Under the pieces are notes generated by a model that did not search any database, had not been told where the DNA came from, and was given only the letters and a program-made list of their open reading frames with translations. The position numbers and the translations under genes are program-made. Of a stretch of DNA of 64,000 bases, positions 20,049 to 29,748 are shown in pieces. The stretch lies in NCBI GenBank assembly GCA_963794745.1, contig CAWCEZ010000011.1, positions 124,001 through 188,000 on the forward strand, read 5' to 3'. Every line of letters begins with the position of its first letter. The stretch's first letter is position 1. Origin of the DNA: Fen-671 sp963794745. GTDB taxonomy: Bacteria; Actinomycetota; Acidimicrobiia; Acidimicrobiales; Palsa-688.

Positions 20049-20255
20049 GCTGGCACCTCCTGCACCAGTTCGAGCCAGCATTCGCCGTCAGCTCTCCCTG
20101 AACCAGGACGATAGCGCTTAGCGCTCCCTGAAATGGGCAAAGCCGTGCGGAGAGAACGCACGCGCCCGCTTACGGTGTGCGCCATGCCACCGGACGTCTG
20201 AGTTGGGCATTGAGGTGCCGAGCCGGGCGGCATGGGACCAGCAGTAATGGGCTGA

Positions 20256-21176
20256 TCAGTGCGAATTAGCGGCGCTCGCCAGTACGACCGCCGGCTTGGC
20301 TTGCCCGGGCCCGTGCGCTTGGTAAACGGCGAGCAGGTTGCCGTCGCCGGAAAGGACCGCCCACGGCCCCGGCCCATTGGCGCCGGCGGCGGCGAGCATT
20401 TCAGCGCTCAGTACCCTCCCGTAACCGACAGCGACTGCGACTTCAGGGCTCGCCACAGCTTTTTCCATGCCGGCGAGGGCGGCTGCGGGTGCCAGCACTG
20501 CGCCCACCTTCGCCGGCGACGATTCGAGCTCTTCCAAAGTCAAAGCACTTTCCACCGAAAAGTCCCCCACCGAAACCCTTCTCAGGTTGCGAAGGTGTGC
20601 CCCGCCGCCAAGCAAGGTACCCAAATCCGCAGCCAGGCTGCGGATATATGTCCCTGAACCACACTCGACATCGATGGCCAGTACTGGTCCGGGCTCGCTC
20701 GGCGCGGCCCAGTCGACGTCGAAACGCCGCACCGTTACGGGGCGAGGAGCGCGCTCGACTTCAACGCCGGCTCGGGCGAGCTCGTGAAGCCGCTTGCCCC
20801 CTACCTTGAGGGCGGAAACCATCGGTGGGACCTGGGTAATCTCGCCCGTTAGCTGCGCCGCCGCAGCGCGAGCTGCCTCCAAGGTAACGGCGCTCATGTC
20901 CCATTGGCCAGTGACCTCGCCACTTGCGTCGAGAGTGTTCGTCGCAATGCCGAGGACGACCTCACCCGTGTAACGCTTCGGTAGCCCGGTGAGCCACTGC
21001 AGCAACCTCGTGGCTTGGCCAAGGCCGACGAGCAGCACACCCGTCGCATCGGGGTCGAGCGTGCCGGCATGGCCCACCTTTTTCTGGGAAAAAATGCGCC
21101 GGCAGCGGGCAACGACGTCGTGGCTGGTGCAGCCCGCCGGTTTATCGATGACGACGAGACCGTCGACCTGGCTCAC
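20256..21176 (-). CDS. truB: tRNA pseudouridine(55) synthase TruB
   Basis: 306 residues, full length. It isomerises U55 in the T-arm of tRNAs. Hallmarks are the N-terminal DGLVVIDKPAGCTSHDVV, the catalytic Asp in GHAGTLDPDATGVL, the RYTGEVVLG strand, PPMVSALKVGG and CGSGTYIRSLAADLG. It is the last gene of the rimP-nusA-infB operon. Its ATG overlaps the rbfA stop by four bases, so the two are translationally coupled. Confidence 0.95.
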   Translation of the reverse strand: MSQVDGLVVIDKPAGCTSHDVVARCRRIFSQKKVGHAGTLDPDATGVLLVGLGQATRLLQWLTGLPKRYTGEVVLGIATNTLDASGEVTGQWDMSAVTLEAARAAAAQLTGEITQVPPMVSALKVGGKRLHELARAGVEVERAPRPVTVRRFDVDWAAPSEPGPVLAIDVECGSGTYIRSLAADLGTLLGGGAHLRNLRRVSVGDFSVESALTLEELESSPAKVGAVLAPAAALAGMEKAVASPEVAVAVGYGRVLSAEMLAAAGANGPGPWAVLSGDGNLLAVYQAHGPGQAKPAVVLASAANSH

Positions 21177-21646
21177 TGAGGGGGCTCTGGCGCGCCGGCC
21201 GGCGCTGCATCATCGACCGGCGCGAGCTCGCTCCCTGAGGCCATGTCACCATCTAGCGCCGGGCCGCGAGCCTCGTGTTCCAACTGGATGGCCCGCAGGA
21301 TCTCCTCGACCTTGCTCCCGGCGGCGATGGCGGGGTCCTCCGCAAAGCTCAGCTGAGGCGTCCGCTTCAACTTTGCCTGCTGGGCCACCGCCTTTTGCAG
21401 GCGTGGGCGCGCCTCGCCAAGAGCAGCGAGGGCGGCATCGGGCAAAGACGCCAGGAGGACCTTGGCATGGCGAAGGTCGGGTTCGCAGGCAACCGCGGTA
21501 ACCGTCAACAGTTCCAGCCGGCTGTCGGCCGCTGCGACGAGCTCGATCTCTTCGGCAAGCACCTCGCGAAGCAGTTCGTTCACCCGTGCCATCCGCGGGT
21601 AGTGCCGCTGGGTCGGCCAGGAGGGGCGACGACGCTTCTGGCTCAT
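21173..21646 (-). CDS. rbfA: 30S ribosome-binding factor RbfA
   Basis: About 157 residues from the ATG at 21646 (MSQKRRRPSWPTQRHYPRMARVN), which overlaps the ylxP stop; a start at 21673 inside ylxP is less likely. The KH-like fold is seen in RVNELLREVLAEEIE and RHAKVLLASLP. A Pro/Ala-rich acidic tail extends past the usual ~120-residue domain. RbfA assists late maturation of the 16S rRNA 5' end and cold adaptation. Confidence 0.9.
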   Translation of the reverse strand: MSQKRRRPSWPTQRHYPRMARVNELLREVLAEEIELVAAADSRLELLTVTAVACEPDLRHAKVLLASLPDAALAALGEARPRLQKAVAQQAKLKRTPQLSFAEDPAIAAGSKVEEILRAIQLEHEARGPALDGDMASGSELAPVDDAAPAGAPEPPQ

Positions 21647-21933
21647 CAGTCCCCCCACCAGTGGCGCTCGCAACTGACGACCTCCACCTCAGGGAACGAC
21701 CACACGAAGCGCTCGACCGAGTCGAGCACCTCTGCCACATGTCGCGGGCTGGAGGCCACCGCGGCAAAGGCAAGCTCCGAAGCCTGCCAGAGGTCTTGTT
21801 TGCCGACCTCTGCCGCGGCAACGCCGAAGCGCTGGCGTGATCCTTCGACTATCGGCTTCACTACGGCTCGTTTGTCCTTCAGGGAACGCACGTGTGGCAA
21901 GTGCAGCTCCACGCTCAGCGCTGCGGCGTGCAT
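21646..21933 (-). CDS. ylxP: DUF503 family protein YlxP
   Basis: 95 residues with the family pattern VELHLPHVRSLKDKRAVVKPIV ... RFGVAAAEVGKQDLWQ ... FAAVASSPRHVAEVLDSVERFV. The gene sits six bases after infB and overlaps rbfA, the standard ylxP position in Gram-positive and actinobacterial nusA-infB operons. Its precise role is unknown; the context suggests ribosome assembly. Confidence 0.9.
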   Translation of the reverse strand: MHAAALSVELHLPHVRSLKDKRAVVKPIVEGSRQRFGVAAAEVGKQDLWQASELAFAAVASSPRHVAEVLDSVERFVWSFPEVEVVSCERHWWGD

Positions 21934-21938
21934 TGCGC

Positions 21939-24900
21939 TCAGGTGCGGGGGATCTCCCGCTCCTCATACGTCTCAACGATGTCGTTCGGGCGTAGGTCCT
22001 GGTTGTTCGACAGGCCAATGCCGCACTCGAAGCCCTCATGGACCTCACGCACGTCTTCCTTGAAGCGTCGCAACGAGGTGATCGCACCTTTCCAGATGAT
22101 GACCCCGTCACGAAGGAAGCGGACCTTGGAACCACGCGTGATGACGCCGCTGCGGACGTAACAACCGGCCACAGCACCGATCTTGGGCACCCGGAAGATC
22201 TCGCGGACCTCAGCCTCACCGGTCAGCACCTCTTCGTACTCGGGGGCGAGCATGCCGACCATGGCGGCCTGGATGTCCTCGATCAGTTTGTAGATGATCT
22301 CGTAGGTCCGGATCTCGACGCCCTGGGCCACCGCCATGGAACGGGCTTCACGGCCAGGCCTGACGTTGAAGCCGATGATGGTGGCATTGGACGCTGCCGC
22401 AAGGGCGACGTCATTTTCGGTGATCCCGCCTACCGCCCGGTGGACGAAGGCCAACTTCACGTCTTCGCGTTCCAGCTTGCGAAGGCTCTCCGTGACAGCT
22501 TCGAGCGAACCCTGGACATCTGCTTTCACGACGAGGTTGAGCGTTGCAGCCTCGCCACGCTGGATCTGTTCGAAAATGTCCTCGAGTTTTGCTCCCCCGC
22601 TGGTGGCCGAGGCGCTGCGGCGCAGGTCGGCACTGCGGAAGCGCAGCTCGCGCTGTTCTGCGACGTCACGTGCCGTGCGGCCGCTGGCCACACCTCTCAA
22701 CTCGTCACCCGCGGCGGGCAACGAGTCGAAGCCGAGCACCTGGGCCGGGAACGACGGCGGCGCCTCTTTGATGTTGTCGCCCTTGTCGTCGATGAGGGCC
22801 TTGACACGGCCCCAGGCGGCGCCGGCAACCACGTGGTCGCCGACACGAAGAGTCCCGTTCAGGACGATCACGGTTGCCACAGGGCCTTTGCCGGGGTCCA
22901 GGTTGGCTTCGAGCACGATGCCGCGGGGGCGGGCTTCGGGGTTGGCGCGCAACTCCTCGACCTCCGCTACAACCATCAGCTGCTCGAGCAGGTCGTCTAC
23001 TCCGAGGTTCTGCTGGGCCGACACCTCGACCATGATCGTGTCGCCACCCCATTGCTCGGGGACCAGGCCCAGCTCGGAGAGCTGCTGCATAACCCGCTCG
23101 GGGTTGGCGTCTGCGCGGTCAATCTTGTTTATAGCCACGATGATCGGTACATCTGCGGCTTTGGCGTGGTTCAGGGCCTCGACGGTCTGGGGCATGACCC
23201 CGTCGTCAGCAGCCACCACGAGCACGACGATGTCTGTGACCTCGGCACCTCTTGCCCGCATCGCTGTGAACGCCTCATGGCCGGGCGTGTCGATGAAGGT
23301 GATCACGGGCCCGTTGCAGTTACAACCTGGTATGCGCCGATGTGCTGGGTAATGCCGCCCGTCTCGCCTGAAGCGACGTCGGACTCACGGATGCGGTCGA
23401 GCAGGGTTGTCTTGCCATGGTCGACGTGGCCCATGACGGTGACAACGGGCGGCCGCGGGCGCAACAGCTCTTCCTGGTCGTCGTCGTCATCTTGCTCGCC
23501 GAAGTAGCGAGCCTGAAGCTCGGCTTCTTTTTGTTCGCCGGCATCGACGAGGCGTACGACGGCGCCGATCTCGGCGGCAAAAAGCTCGATCATGTCGTCG
23601 GAAAGAGACATGGTGGCCGTCACCATCTCGCCCTGGGTAAGCAGGAAGCGCACCACGTCGGCGGCGCTGCGGTTCAGGCGGGGCGCCAGCTCTTGGGCCG
23701 TGGCACCGCGTTCGACGATAACTTCGCCCTCGGGCACGGGGGCATGAGATGCCACGTAGGTCGACGGCGCCTGGGCCTGCAGCTCTTCACGGTTGGCGCG
23801 CGAACGCCTGCGCCTGCTCGGGCTGCGCCCGCCGCCGCGCCCACCGGGGCCTCCCCCAGGACCGCCGCCTGGGCGCCCGCCACCTCGCGGTGGCGCACCG
23901 GCGCCCGGAGCTCCCCGGTAAGGCGAACTGCCCGGGGGGGCAGCACGGTAGGTGGCGTCGGGGCCACGAGAAAGCGGGCCGGTACGGGGGCCACCCAGCG
24001 GGCGCGCGCCACCAGGGCGCATCCCGGGCGCACCCGAACGGCCTGGCGGGCCACCCGGGCCGCCGGGGGGGCCGGAGCGCTGGCCGGGACCAGCACCAAA
24101 ACTTGGCCGCGGGCCGCCGGTACCACCCGGGGCACCAGGGCGTGACATCGGTCCACCGGGACCGGACGGACCGCTGCGCGGTGCCATCGGGCGGCCGCCG
24201 GGAGCGGGCGGACGACCTTGCCCCGGCCTCTCACCCGGCCTGCCTGGAGCTCCCGGTGCGTACGGGGCACCACCCGAGCGAGCGTACGGCGCGCCACCAG
24301 AGCCGGATGGGCGTTGGCCTTGGCCGGGCTGCCAGTTGGGGTCGCCTCCGGGGCCACCCGGGGCGGGCCGCGCAGGCGGCGGGATCGGTTTTCCGGTCAT
24401 CGGCGACAGTGGGCCACGGAAACCAGGGGGCGGTGGGATCGGCTTGCCAGTCATCGGCGAGACCGCTGCGCCGCGACTTTGCGGGCCTTGCGCAGGCGCC
24501 GCGCCATGCGCAGACGGCTGGGGTGGCCGGGCCTGGCCTGGTTGCCCACCCGCGGCTGCCCTCGCCTGAGGTGAGCTAGCCGTGTGAGCGGCCGCCGGGG
24601 CTACCGACGCTGTCTCTGATGGCGCCTCGGCTCGCGCTTGCGGCTGCGCCGGGGCGCTATGGGTACTAGCGGTATGGGCTGTCGCGCTGGAGTGAACGTG
24701 AGCTGCAGCACCGGCGGGAGCAACGGCTGAGGGCGCCTCGCTCGAAGCTACCGGCGCCGCGCTTGAAGCTCTCAGCCCCGGGGGTGCCGGCACCGGCCGG
24801 GATTGGGCCGGCGCTGCGCTCGCAGGTGCGGATGGCGCGGAGCCCGCTGGGGCCGCATGACCGAGGGTACCTAGATCGGGGCGGGCCTCGGCAGGCGGGC

Positions 24901-25333
24901 GCGAGCTGGTAGTTGTCGTCGCGGAAGCAGGCCGGCGGCCTGTTTGAGCACCATCGTGGAGCAAGGGCGGTTCACCCGGGGCGAGCACACCCGGAGGCGG
25001 CGACGCGGCGAGAGCGCCTTCGGAGCGGGCAACCTGGTGAGACCGCGCCGATGCGCCATCGTGGGTGTCTCGCGCCGTTGCGGCGCCGGACCTGGCGAGC
25101 GGGGCCGGCGAAGGGCTCGGCTCGGGCGTCGCAGCTTGGGGCTCCGGCGGTTGATGGGAGCGCTTCAGCCCCTCACGTTCCGCCTTGCGGCGCACCCGGT
25201 CAGCTTGCGCGTCCTCGATGCTGGAGGAATGGCTCGATACGCCGATCCCCATCGCCAAGCAGAGGTCCAGGCCTTCCTTGTTGGTCAGGCCAAGCTCACG
25301 TGCCAGCTCGTAAACCCGGATCTTTTTGGCCAA
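21939..25333 (-). CDS. infB: Translation initiation factor IF-2 (frameshifted in the G domain)
   Basis: GTPase that brings fMet-tRNA to the 30S subunit. The likely start is the TTG at 25333 (LAKKIRVYELARELGL) behind AAAAGGAC. An N-terminal IF2 domain is followed by ~430 residues rich in Ala, Pro, Gly and Arg, with a duplicated PMTGKPIPPP motif. A second IF2_N-type domain (EVIVERGATAQELAPRL) leads to the G domain with GHVDHGKTTLL, DTPGHEAFTAMRARGA and NKID, then domains II-IV. The frame breaks at 23299-23306: one segment ends VVTATGP, the other begins ITFIDTPGH. One missing C in the GGGCCCG run restores GPVITFIDTPGH. As infB is essential, this is most likely a sequence error. Confidence 0.93.
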
Positions 25334-25341
25334 GTTGCTCG

Positions 25342-25680
25342 TCAGTCCTTTTCTTCGTGTCCTTTGGGGCGCCCTTTGGCAGCAGCGCCGTTCGTACTTT
25401 CTATCCTCGCATGTTCCGAGGCCATCGCGAGCAGCACCTCGACGTCTGTTCTGCTGACCTCGGCGCGCAACGCCCGACCGAAGGCACCGCGGCGCATGGC
25501 CTTTTCGACGCACTCGGGTTGGGCCAGCTCGGGCTCTCCCAGCTTGCAAAGCCAGGCACCACGGCCCGGGCCTTTACGGTCGACAACCAGCCGCCCGTTG
25601 GCACCCAAAACTACTCGGACCAGTGTACCGGTGGCCGTGCGGGCGCGGCACCCGATGCACGTGCGGACCGGCGACGACGT
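25342..25680 (-). CDS. ylxR: YlxR/DUF448 RNA-binding protein, start codon unclear
   Basis: Small nucleic-acid-binding protein always found between nusA and infB. The motif RTCIGCRARTATGTLVRVV precedes the GRGAWLC ... CVEKAMRRGAFGRAL core. The conserved CIGCR lies upstream of the first TTG (25608). In that frame the only codons before it are eight triplets following the nusA stop TAG, none of them ATG, GTG or TTG. Either a non-standard start is used or an indel hides it. The 3' end touches the start of infB. Confidence 0.8.
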   Translation of the reverse strand, partial: TSSPVRTCIGCRARTATGTLVRVVLGANGRLVVDRKGPGRGAWLCKLGEPELAQPECVEKAMRRGAFGRALRAEVSRTDVEVLLAMASEHARIESTNGAAAKGRPKGHEEKD

Positions 25681-27015
25681 CTACCCCGCTCCTTCCACGG
25701 CGCTAGCCGCGCCGTCCGCCCCCTCTTGGTCGTGGCTGTCGCTTTCAACCTCGCTCGACGCCGCGGCCGCGGGTACGACCGCTGGGACGTCGCCGAGCAG
25801 CTCGGGAGTGCTTTCGGCGTCCTCGGCTACGACCGTACCGTCGGCAACGACTGCGCCGTCATCGGCAGTCAGGACGACCTCGAACTCGCCGTCGGGGGGG
25901 CCGTTACCGCCCGAGGTTGTGGCCTCCCACTCTTCAGCGGAGAGTGCTTCACCGCCTCCGGCTGGCTGCCAGACCATCTCGCCTGCCTCGTTTTGCACCC
26001 ACTCGCCCTCGGCCCACTCCTGCGAGGCGTAGGCCTCTTCCTCGGCGAGCTGGCTCTCGCTCTTGATGTCGATGCGCCATCCCGTAAGGCGGGCGGCGAG
26101 GCGGGCGTTTTGGCCCTCCTTGCCGATGGCCAAGGACAGTTGGTAGTCGTTCACGATCACAGTGGCGGTCCCAGACTCCTCGTCCAGGACGACGTCTTTC
26201 ACCTTGGCCGGCTGCAGCGCACGCATGACGAACTCGCGCGAGTCGTCCGAGTAGGGGACGATGTCGACCTTTTCGCCGCGCAGCTCTGTGGTCACCATGC
26301 GCACACGGGCCCCCCGAGCGCCGACGCACGCACCAACTGGGTCCACGTTCGGGTCGTTGGACCACACGGCGATCTTGGTCCGGTGGCCCGGTTCGCGCGC
26401 GGCGGCCTTGATTTCGACGATCCCATTGGCGATCTCGGGGACTTCGAGCTCGAAGAGCCGCTTGATGAGGCCCGGATGGGTCCGGGAAACGACGATCTGC
26501 GGGCCCTTGCTCGTCTTGCGAACTTCCACGATGTAGGCCTTCAGCCTGGCGTTGTGCTCGTAGTGCTCGAAGGGCACCTGCTCCGCCTGCGGCAAGAGCG
26601 CCTCCACCTTGCCCAGGTCCAAAAGCGTATAGCGGTTGTCGCTCTGCTGGATGATGCCGGTGACTATGTCGCCTTCCCGGCCGGCGTACTCCTCGTACTT
26701 GAGGTCGCGCTCGGCTTCGCGGATCCGCTGGAAGATCACCTGCTTGGCGGTCTGTGCCGCTATCCGGCCGAAGTCCTTGGGGGTGTCGTCCCACTCCCTG
26801 ATGACAGCGCCCTCTTCGTCCAGCTCTTGGCCATAGACCCGGATCTCGCCGGAATCGGCCTCGATGGTGACGACTGCTTCCTCCGCCGCACCCGGCATCC
26901 GCTTGTAGGCGGCGACAAGCGCGTTGGCGAGCGCGTCGAGCAGGACATCGACACTGATGCCCTTGTCCTTGGCTATCTGTTGCAGCGCATCGAGAAATGC
27001 GAGGTTATCTTTCAT
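25681..27015 (-). CDS. nusA: Transcription termination/antitermination factor NusA
   Basis: 444 residues. The N-terminal RNA-polymerase-binding domain (FLDALQQIAKDKGISVDVLLDAL) is followed by the S1 domain (REGDIVTGIIQQ ... LDLGKVEALLPQAEQVP) and two KH domains (RTKIAVWSNDPNVDPVGACVGARGARV; SLAIGKEGQNARLAARLTGW). An acidic Glu/Ala/Val tail replaces the C-terminal repeats of proteobacterial NusA. The start ATG overlaps the rimP stop (ATGA). Confidence 0.95.
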   Translation of the reverse strand: MKDNLAFLDALQQIAKDKGISVDVLLDALANALVAAYKRMPGAAEEAVVTIEADSGEIRVYGQELDEEGAVIREWDDTPKDFGRIAAQTAKQVIFQRIREAERDLKYEEYAGREGDIVTGIIQQSDNRYTLLDLGKVEALLPQAEQVPFEHYEHNARLKAYIVEVRKTSKGPQIVVSRTHPGLIKRLFELEVPEIANGIVEIKAAAREPGHRTKIAVWSNDPNVDPVGACVGARGARVRMVTTELRGEKVDIVPYSDDSREFVMRALQPAKVKDVVLDEESGTATVIVNDYQLSLAIGKEGQNARLAARLTGWRIDIKSESQLAEEEAYASQEWAEGEWVQNEAGEMVWQPAGGGEALSAEEWEATTSGGNGPPDGEFEVVLTADDGAVVADGTVVAEDAESTPELLGDVPAVVPAAAASSEVESDSHDQEGADGAASAVEGAG

Positions 27016-27590
27016 CCAGCCTCCCCAGAGGCCTCCGCCATCGGTCCGTTGTCCAGAGCTCCAACCCGCGTCTCAACCTTGGCCGCCCTCTTGCGGCTAG
27101 GGACGGTCTTGGTGCCCTTCGGAGGCGGGCCCCATGTGAAGACCGTGTTCGCACGCTCGATGAAACCCAAGGGAATGTGCACCTCGGCCGCACCGCCGGT
27201 CGCGAGATCGGTCAGCACGGTTACTTCCTCAGCCGTCGCTTCCTTTAGGGTGCCGCGCACCCTGCGGGCGCCGTTGACTGCTTCCGTCGTCTTGATCACG
27301 ACATCCTCACCGACGTAGCGGGCGAAGTGCTCGGGGTAGCGCAACCGGCGTTCGAGCCCGGGGCTCGACACCTCGAGCATGTACCTGCCCGCGGGGGCGA
27401 GGTCCTCGCGCTGGTCCAAGATGGCGGACACGGCGGAAGTGACTTGGGCGATCGAGTCGAGGTCGACGCCGCCAGGGCGCTCCACCAAGACGCGCAAGGT
27501 GGCACCGGAGCGCTCCACGTCCCAGATCTCCAACCCAGCGGTTTGCACCGCGGGCGTCAATGCCTCAGTGATCTGCTCTTCGGCGCCCAT
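27012..27590 (-). CDS. rimP: Ribosome maturation factor RimP
   Basis: 192 residues from the ATG at 27590 (MGAEEQITEALTP), chosen because CTGGAGGTGAG lies directly before it. The frame is open further upstream, into the hairpin region. Motifs: VLVERPGGVDLDSIAQVTSAVSAILD, YMLEVSSPGLERRLRYPEHFARYVGEDV. RimP promotes assembly of the 3' domain of the small subunit. It is the first gene of the operon. Confidence 0.93.
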   Translation of the reverse strand: MGAEEQITEALTPAVQTAGLEIWDVERSGATLRVLVERPGGVDLDSIAQVTSAVSAILDQREDLAPAGRYMLEVSSPGLERRLRYPEHFARYVGEDVVIKTTEAVNGARRVRGTLKEATAEEVTVLTDLATGGAAEVHIPLGFIERANTVFTWGPPPKGTKTVPSRKRAAKVETRVGALDNGPMAEASGEAG

Positions 27591-27626
27591 CTCACCTCCA
27601 GTTCGCTCAAGGTTCCTCATACAAAA

Positions 27627-27660
27627 GCGTGGGCATCCTGCCAGGCAGGCAAGCCCACGC
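27627..27660 (-). terminator. Intrinsic terminator or attenuator just upstream of rimP
   Basis: On the minus strand GCGTGGGC (27660-27653) pairs with GCCCACGC (27634-27627), with an inner CTGCC/GGCAG stem. The hairpin is immediately followed by TTTTGT. It ends ~36 bases before the rimP start, so it either ends the Smr/WYL transcript or acts as an attenuator of the rimP-nusA-infB operon. Confidence 0.65.
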
Positions 27661-27797
27661 CCAACATCACCCCTTGGTGACAACGAGTCATTATAGCCCA
27701 GGTCGGCCCGACTGCACCCTGGGCGTTCAGGTCCGCGCTCGCCGGATCTCCGCTCTCCCGACGGCCCCAGTCCGGGTTGACCGGCACTTCTGGTTGC

Positions 27798-28055
27798 CTA
27801 CTTCCAGCGAAAGTAGACGAACACCCGGCCGAAATTGTCCGAGTCCTTTTCGACGCGGTGGTACAGGGGGCGGATGTCTTTTTGATCAAGGAAACGAAGC
27901 ACTCTCTTCTTGAGCTGCCCGGAGCCCTTGCCGGGGATGATCTCCACGGAGCTTGCCTTGATGCGCACAGCCTCGTCGATCACCTCCCGCAGGGCGTGGT
28001 CGATCTGGTCGCCCCGGTTGTAGATGTCGTGCAGGTCGAGCTTGAGCTTGCTCAC
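27798..28055 (-). CDS. Small Smr-domain protein
   Basis: 85 residues from the GTG at 28055. It is a free-standing Smr (small MutS-related) domain: LDLHDIYNRGDQIDHALREVID and the VEIIPGKGSGQLKKRVLRFL block, where the family has an H/PGxG motif. Free Smr domains can have nicking-endonuclease or RNA-binding activity; which applies here is unknown. It follows the WYL regulator gene by 11 bases, suggesting one transcript. Confidence 0.8.
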   Translation of the reverse strand: MSKLKLDLHDIYNRGDQIDHALREVIDEAVRIKASSVEIIPGKGSGQLKKRVLRFLDQKDIRPLYHRVEKDSDNFGRVFVYFRWK

Positions 28056-28066
28056 GACCCCGGAGG

Positions 28067-29038
28067 CTAGGGCTTCGTTGTGGCGTCGCGCGGGTGCGCG
28101 TAGGCGGCGACCAGTTCTTCACCGGTACGCGCAAGCTGCTCGCGCGCTTCAGGGGGCCCCAAGACCTCGATCTGACGGCCGAGGCCGGCCAACTGCGCCA
28201 CGATCATGTCGGTGCGCTGACCGCTCACCCGCACCAGGGCGCGCCCATCCGCCTGGGCCTCTTCCACCAGGGCCTGGCGCTCGAACATCCAGCGGATCAG
28301 CCTGACGACATCGGGACCAGCCATGAGGGAGACTTCGGCCGGGCTTCGCAGCTGGTCGACCCGGTGCACTACTTCGTCCCAGGCTCGTGCGAGGTCAAAG
28401 CCCTCGGGACGCTCGACCAGCTTGCCCGTCTCCTCGACGGAGCTAACCCGCCCGACGCGGAACGTCCTGAGCCCGTCGTCGGTCCCGGCGAGCAGGTACC
28501 ACGTGGTCCCCTTCAGGACGAGGCCGAACGGGCTGACAGTGCGCACGCTCGGCTTGCCGTCGCGGTCGGCATAGCCGAGGCGGACCTCGCGGCCTTCCGC
28601 AGTCGCCGTTTGAAGCACTTCGAGATGGTCCGGCCGGCGCACCGTTCGGGTCTCACCCCACCTTCCCGCGTCGATGACCACCGAGCCCGCCGCCCCCTCT
28701 GCGCCGGCCCGGAACGGCTCGGGTAGCGCCCTGACGAGCTTTCGCAGAGCTGCCTTCAGTTCCGGCGTCGCTGCGGAGGCTGGGCCGGCGACCAGGAACA
28801 GGGCGCGCGCCTCGGGGGCGGTCAGGCCCGACAGGTCCGTCCTGGCCCCACCTAGTAGCCGCCAGCCGCCCCCCCGGCCTCGCTCGGAGTAAACGGGCAG
28901 GCCCGCCATGCTGAGAGCCTCCAGGTCGCGCCGCGCCGTACGCTCCGACACCTCGAGTTCTTCGGCGGCCTCGGCGGCGGTCACGCGTTGGCGCTGCTGT
29001 AGCAGCAACAGAAGGGCCACGAGGCGGTCGGCACGCAT
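28067..29038 (-). CDS. HTH-WYL domain transcriptional regulator
   Basis: About 323 residues from the ATG at 29038; a TTG two codons upstream is possible. A DeoR/HTH_11-type winged helix (MRADRLVALLLLLQQRQRVTAAEAAEELEVSERTARRDLEAL) precedes a WYL domain (TWYLLAGTDDGLRTFRVGRVSSVEET) and a C-terminal WCX region. These regulators sense nucleic-acid fragments or small ligands. It is divergent from the DinB gene, so that gene is the most likely direct target. Confidence 0.88.
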   Translation of the reverse strand: MRADRLVALLLLLQQRQRVTAAEAAEELEVSERTARRDLEALSMAGLPVYSERGRGGGWRLLGGARTDLSGLTAPEARALFLVAGPASAATPELKAALRKLVRALPEPFRAGAEGAAGSVVIDAGRWGETRTVRRPDHLEVLQTATAEGREVRLGYADRDGKPSVRTVSPFGLVLKGTTWYLLAGTDDGLRTFRVGRVSSVEETGKLVERPEGFDLARAWDEVVHRVDQLRSPAEVSLMAGPDVVRLIRWMFERQALVEEAQADGRALVRVSGQRTDMIVAQLAGLGRQIEVLGPPEAREQLARTGEELVAAYAHPRDATTKP

Positions 29039-29151
29039 ATCCAAGGCCCATCATCGCGTGGAAATAGGACAGAGGATGGCCGCTTAGGAGCAGCAAAGTA
29101 GCTCTCGTAGCCCGCAGCCGACCTCGGCTGCGCGAACCAAAGGAGCGCCTG

Positions 29152-29748
29152 ATGCCCGGTTTCCCGATCACCGAGCCAACCGAAAGCGAACAGCTGCTGG
29201 TATTCCTGGCGCAGCAGCGCCGAGTGCTAGCCCATGCCGCATACGGCCTGTCCGACGAGCAGGCCCGCCTCACCCCTTCGGTGAGCGTGCTCTCGGTGGG
29301 CGGCATCGTGAAGCACGTTTCCAACGTGGAGAAGTTCTGGACCGACGTGGTGCTGGGCCGCCAGGAGCCGTTCGGGACGGACCACAACTACCAGGACGGC
29401 TTCCGGCTCGGCCCCGACGAGACTTTGGCAAGGACCTTCGAGCGTTACGCCGACGTCGCGCGCGAGACCGAGCGGATAACCCGCTCGCTACCGATCGACC
29501 ACGTCGTCCCGATACCTCGCGACGTCCCGTGGTTCCCGGTGGACAGCGATCCCTGGACGCTTCGCTGGGTACTGCTCCACCTGGTCGAAGAGACGGCGCG
29601 CCATGCCGGTCACGCCGACATCGTGCGCGAATCCATCGATGGGGCTACTTGGTTCGCCCTCATGGCGGGCGCCGAGAACTGGCCCCCCTCGCCCTGGGCC
29701 AGCCCTGGCAACCGCCTGCTGCGGTGGGCGAAACCGAGAGCGCCCTAG
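29152..29748 (+). CDS. DinB/DUF664 family protein
   Basis: 198 residues with RBS AAAGGAGCG before the ATG. Four-helix bundle DinB-like fold of the DUF664 type: LLVFLAQQRRVLAHAAYGLSDEQAR, the metal-ligand His in GGIVKHVSNVEKFW, and the HLVEETARHAGHADIVRESIDG signature. Actinobacterial members include mycothiol-dependent enzymes; the substrate here is unknown. Its stop codon overlaps the stop of the convergent NUDIX gene. Confidence 0.85.
   Translation: MPGFPITEPTESEQLLVFLAQQRRVLAHAAYGLSDEQARLTPSVSVLSVGGIVKHVSNVEKFWTDVVLGRQEPFGTDHNYQDGFRLGPDETLARTFERYADVARETERITRSLPIDHVVPIPRDVPWFPVDSDPWTLRWVLLHLVEETARHAGHADIVRESIDGATWFALMAGAENWPPSPWASPGNRLLRWAKPRAP

Noticed and set aside
22038..23507. 489-codon plus-strand open frame opposite infB
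   Set aside because: It mirrors the G domain of IF-2, and its composition (many His/Asp/Val) is typical of an antisense shadow.
24913..27318. 801-codon open frame on the plus strand across infB and nusA
   Set aside because: It is exactly antisense to ylxR, nusA and parts of infB and rimP, has no family motifs, and is explained by the GC-rich codon pattern.
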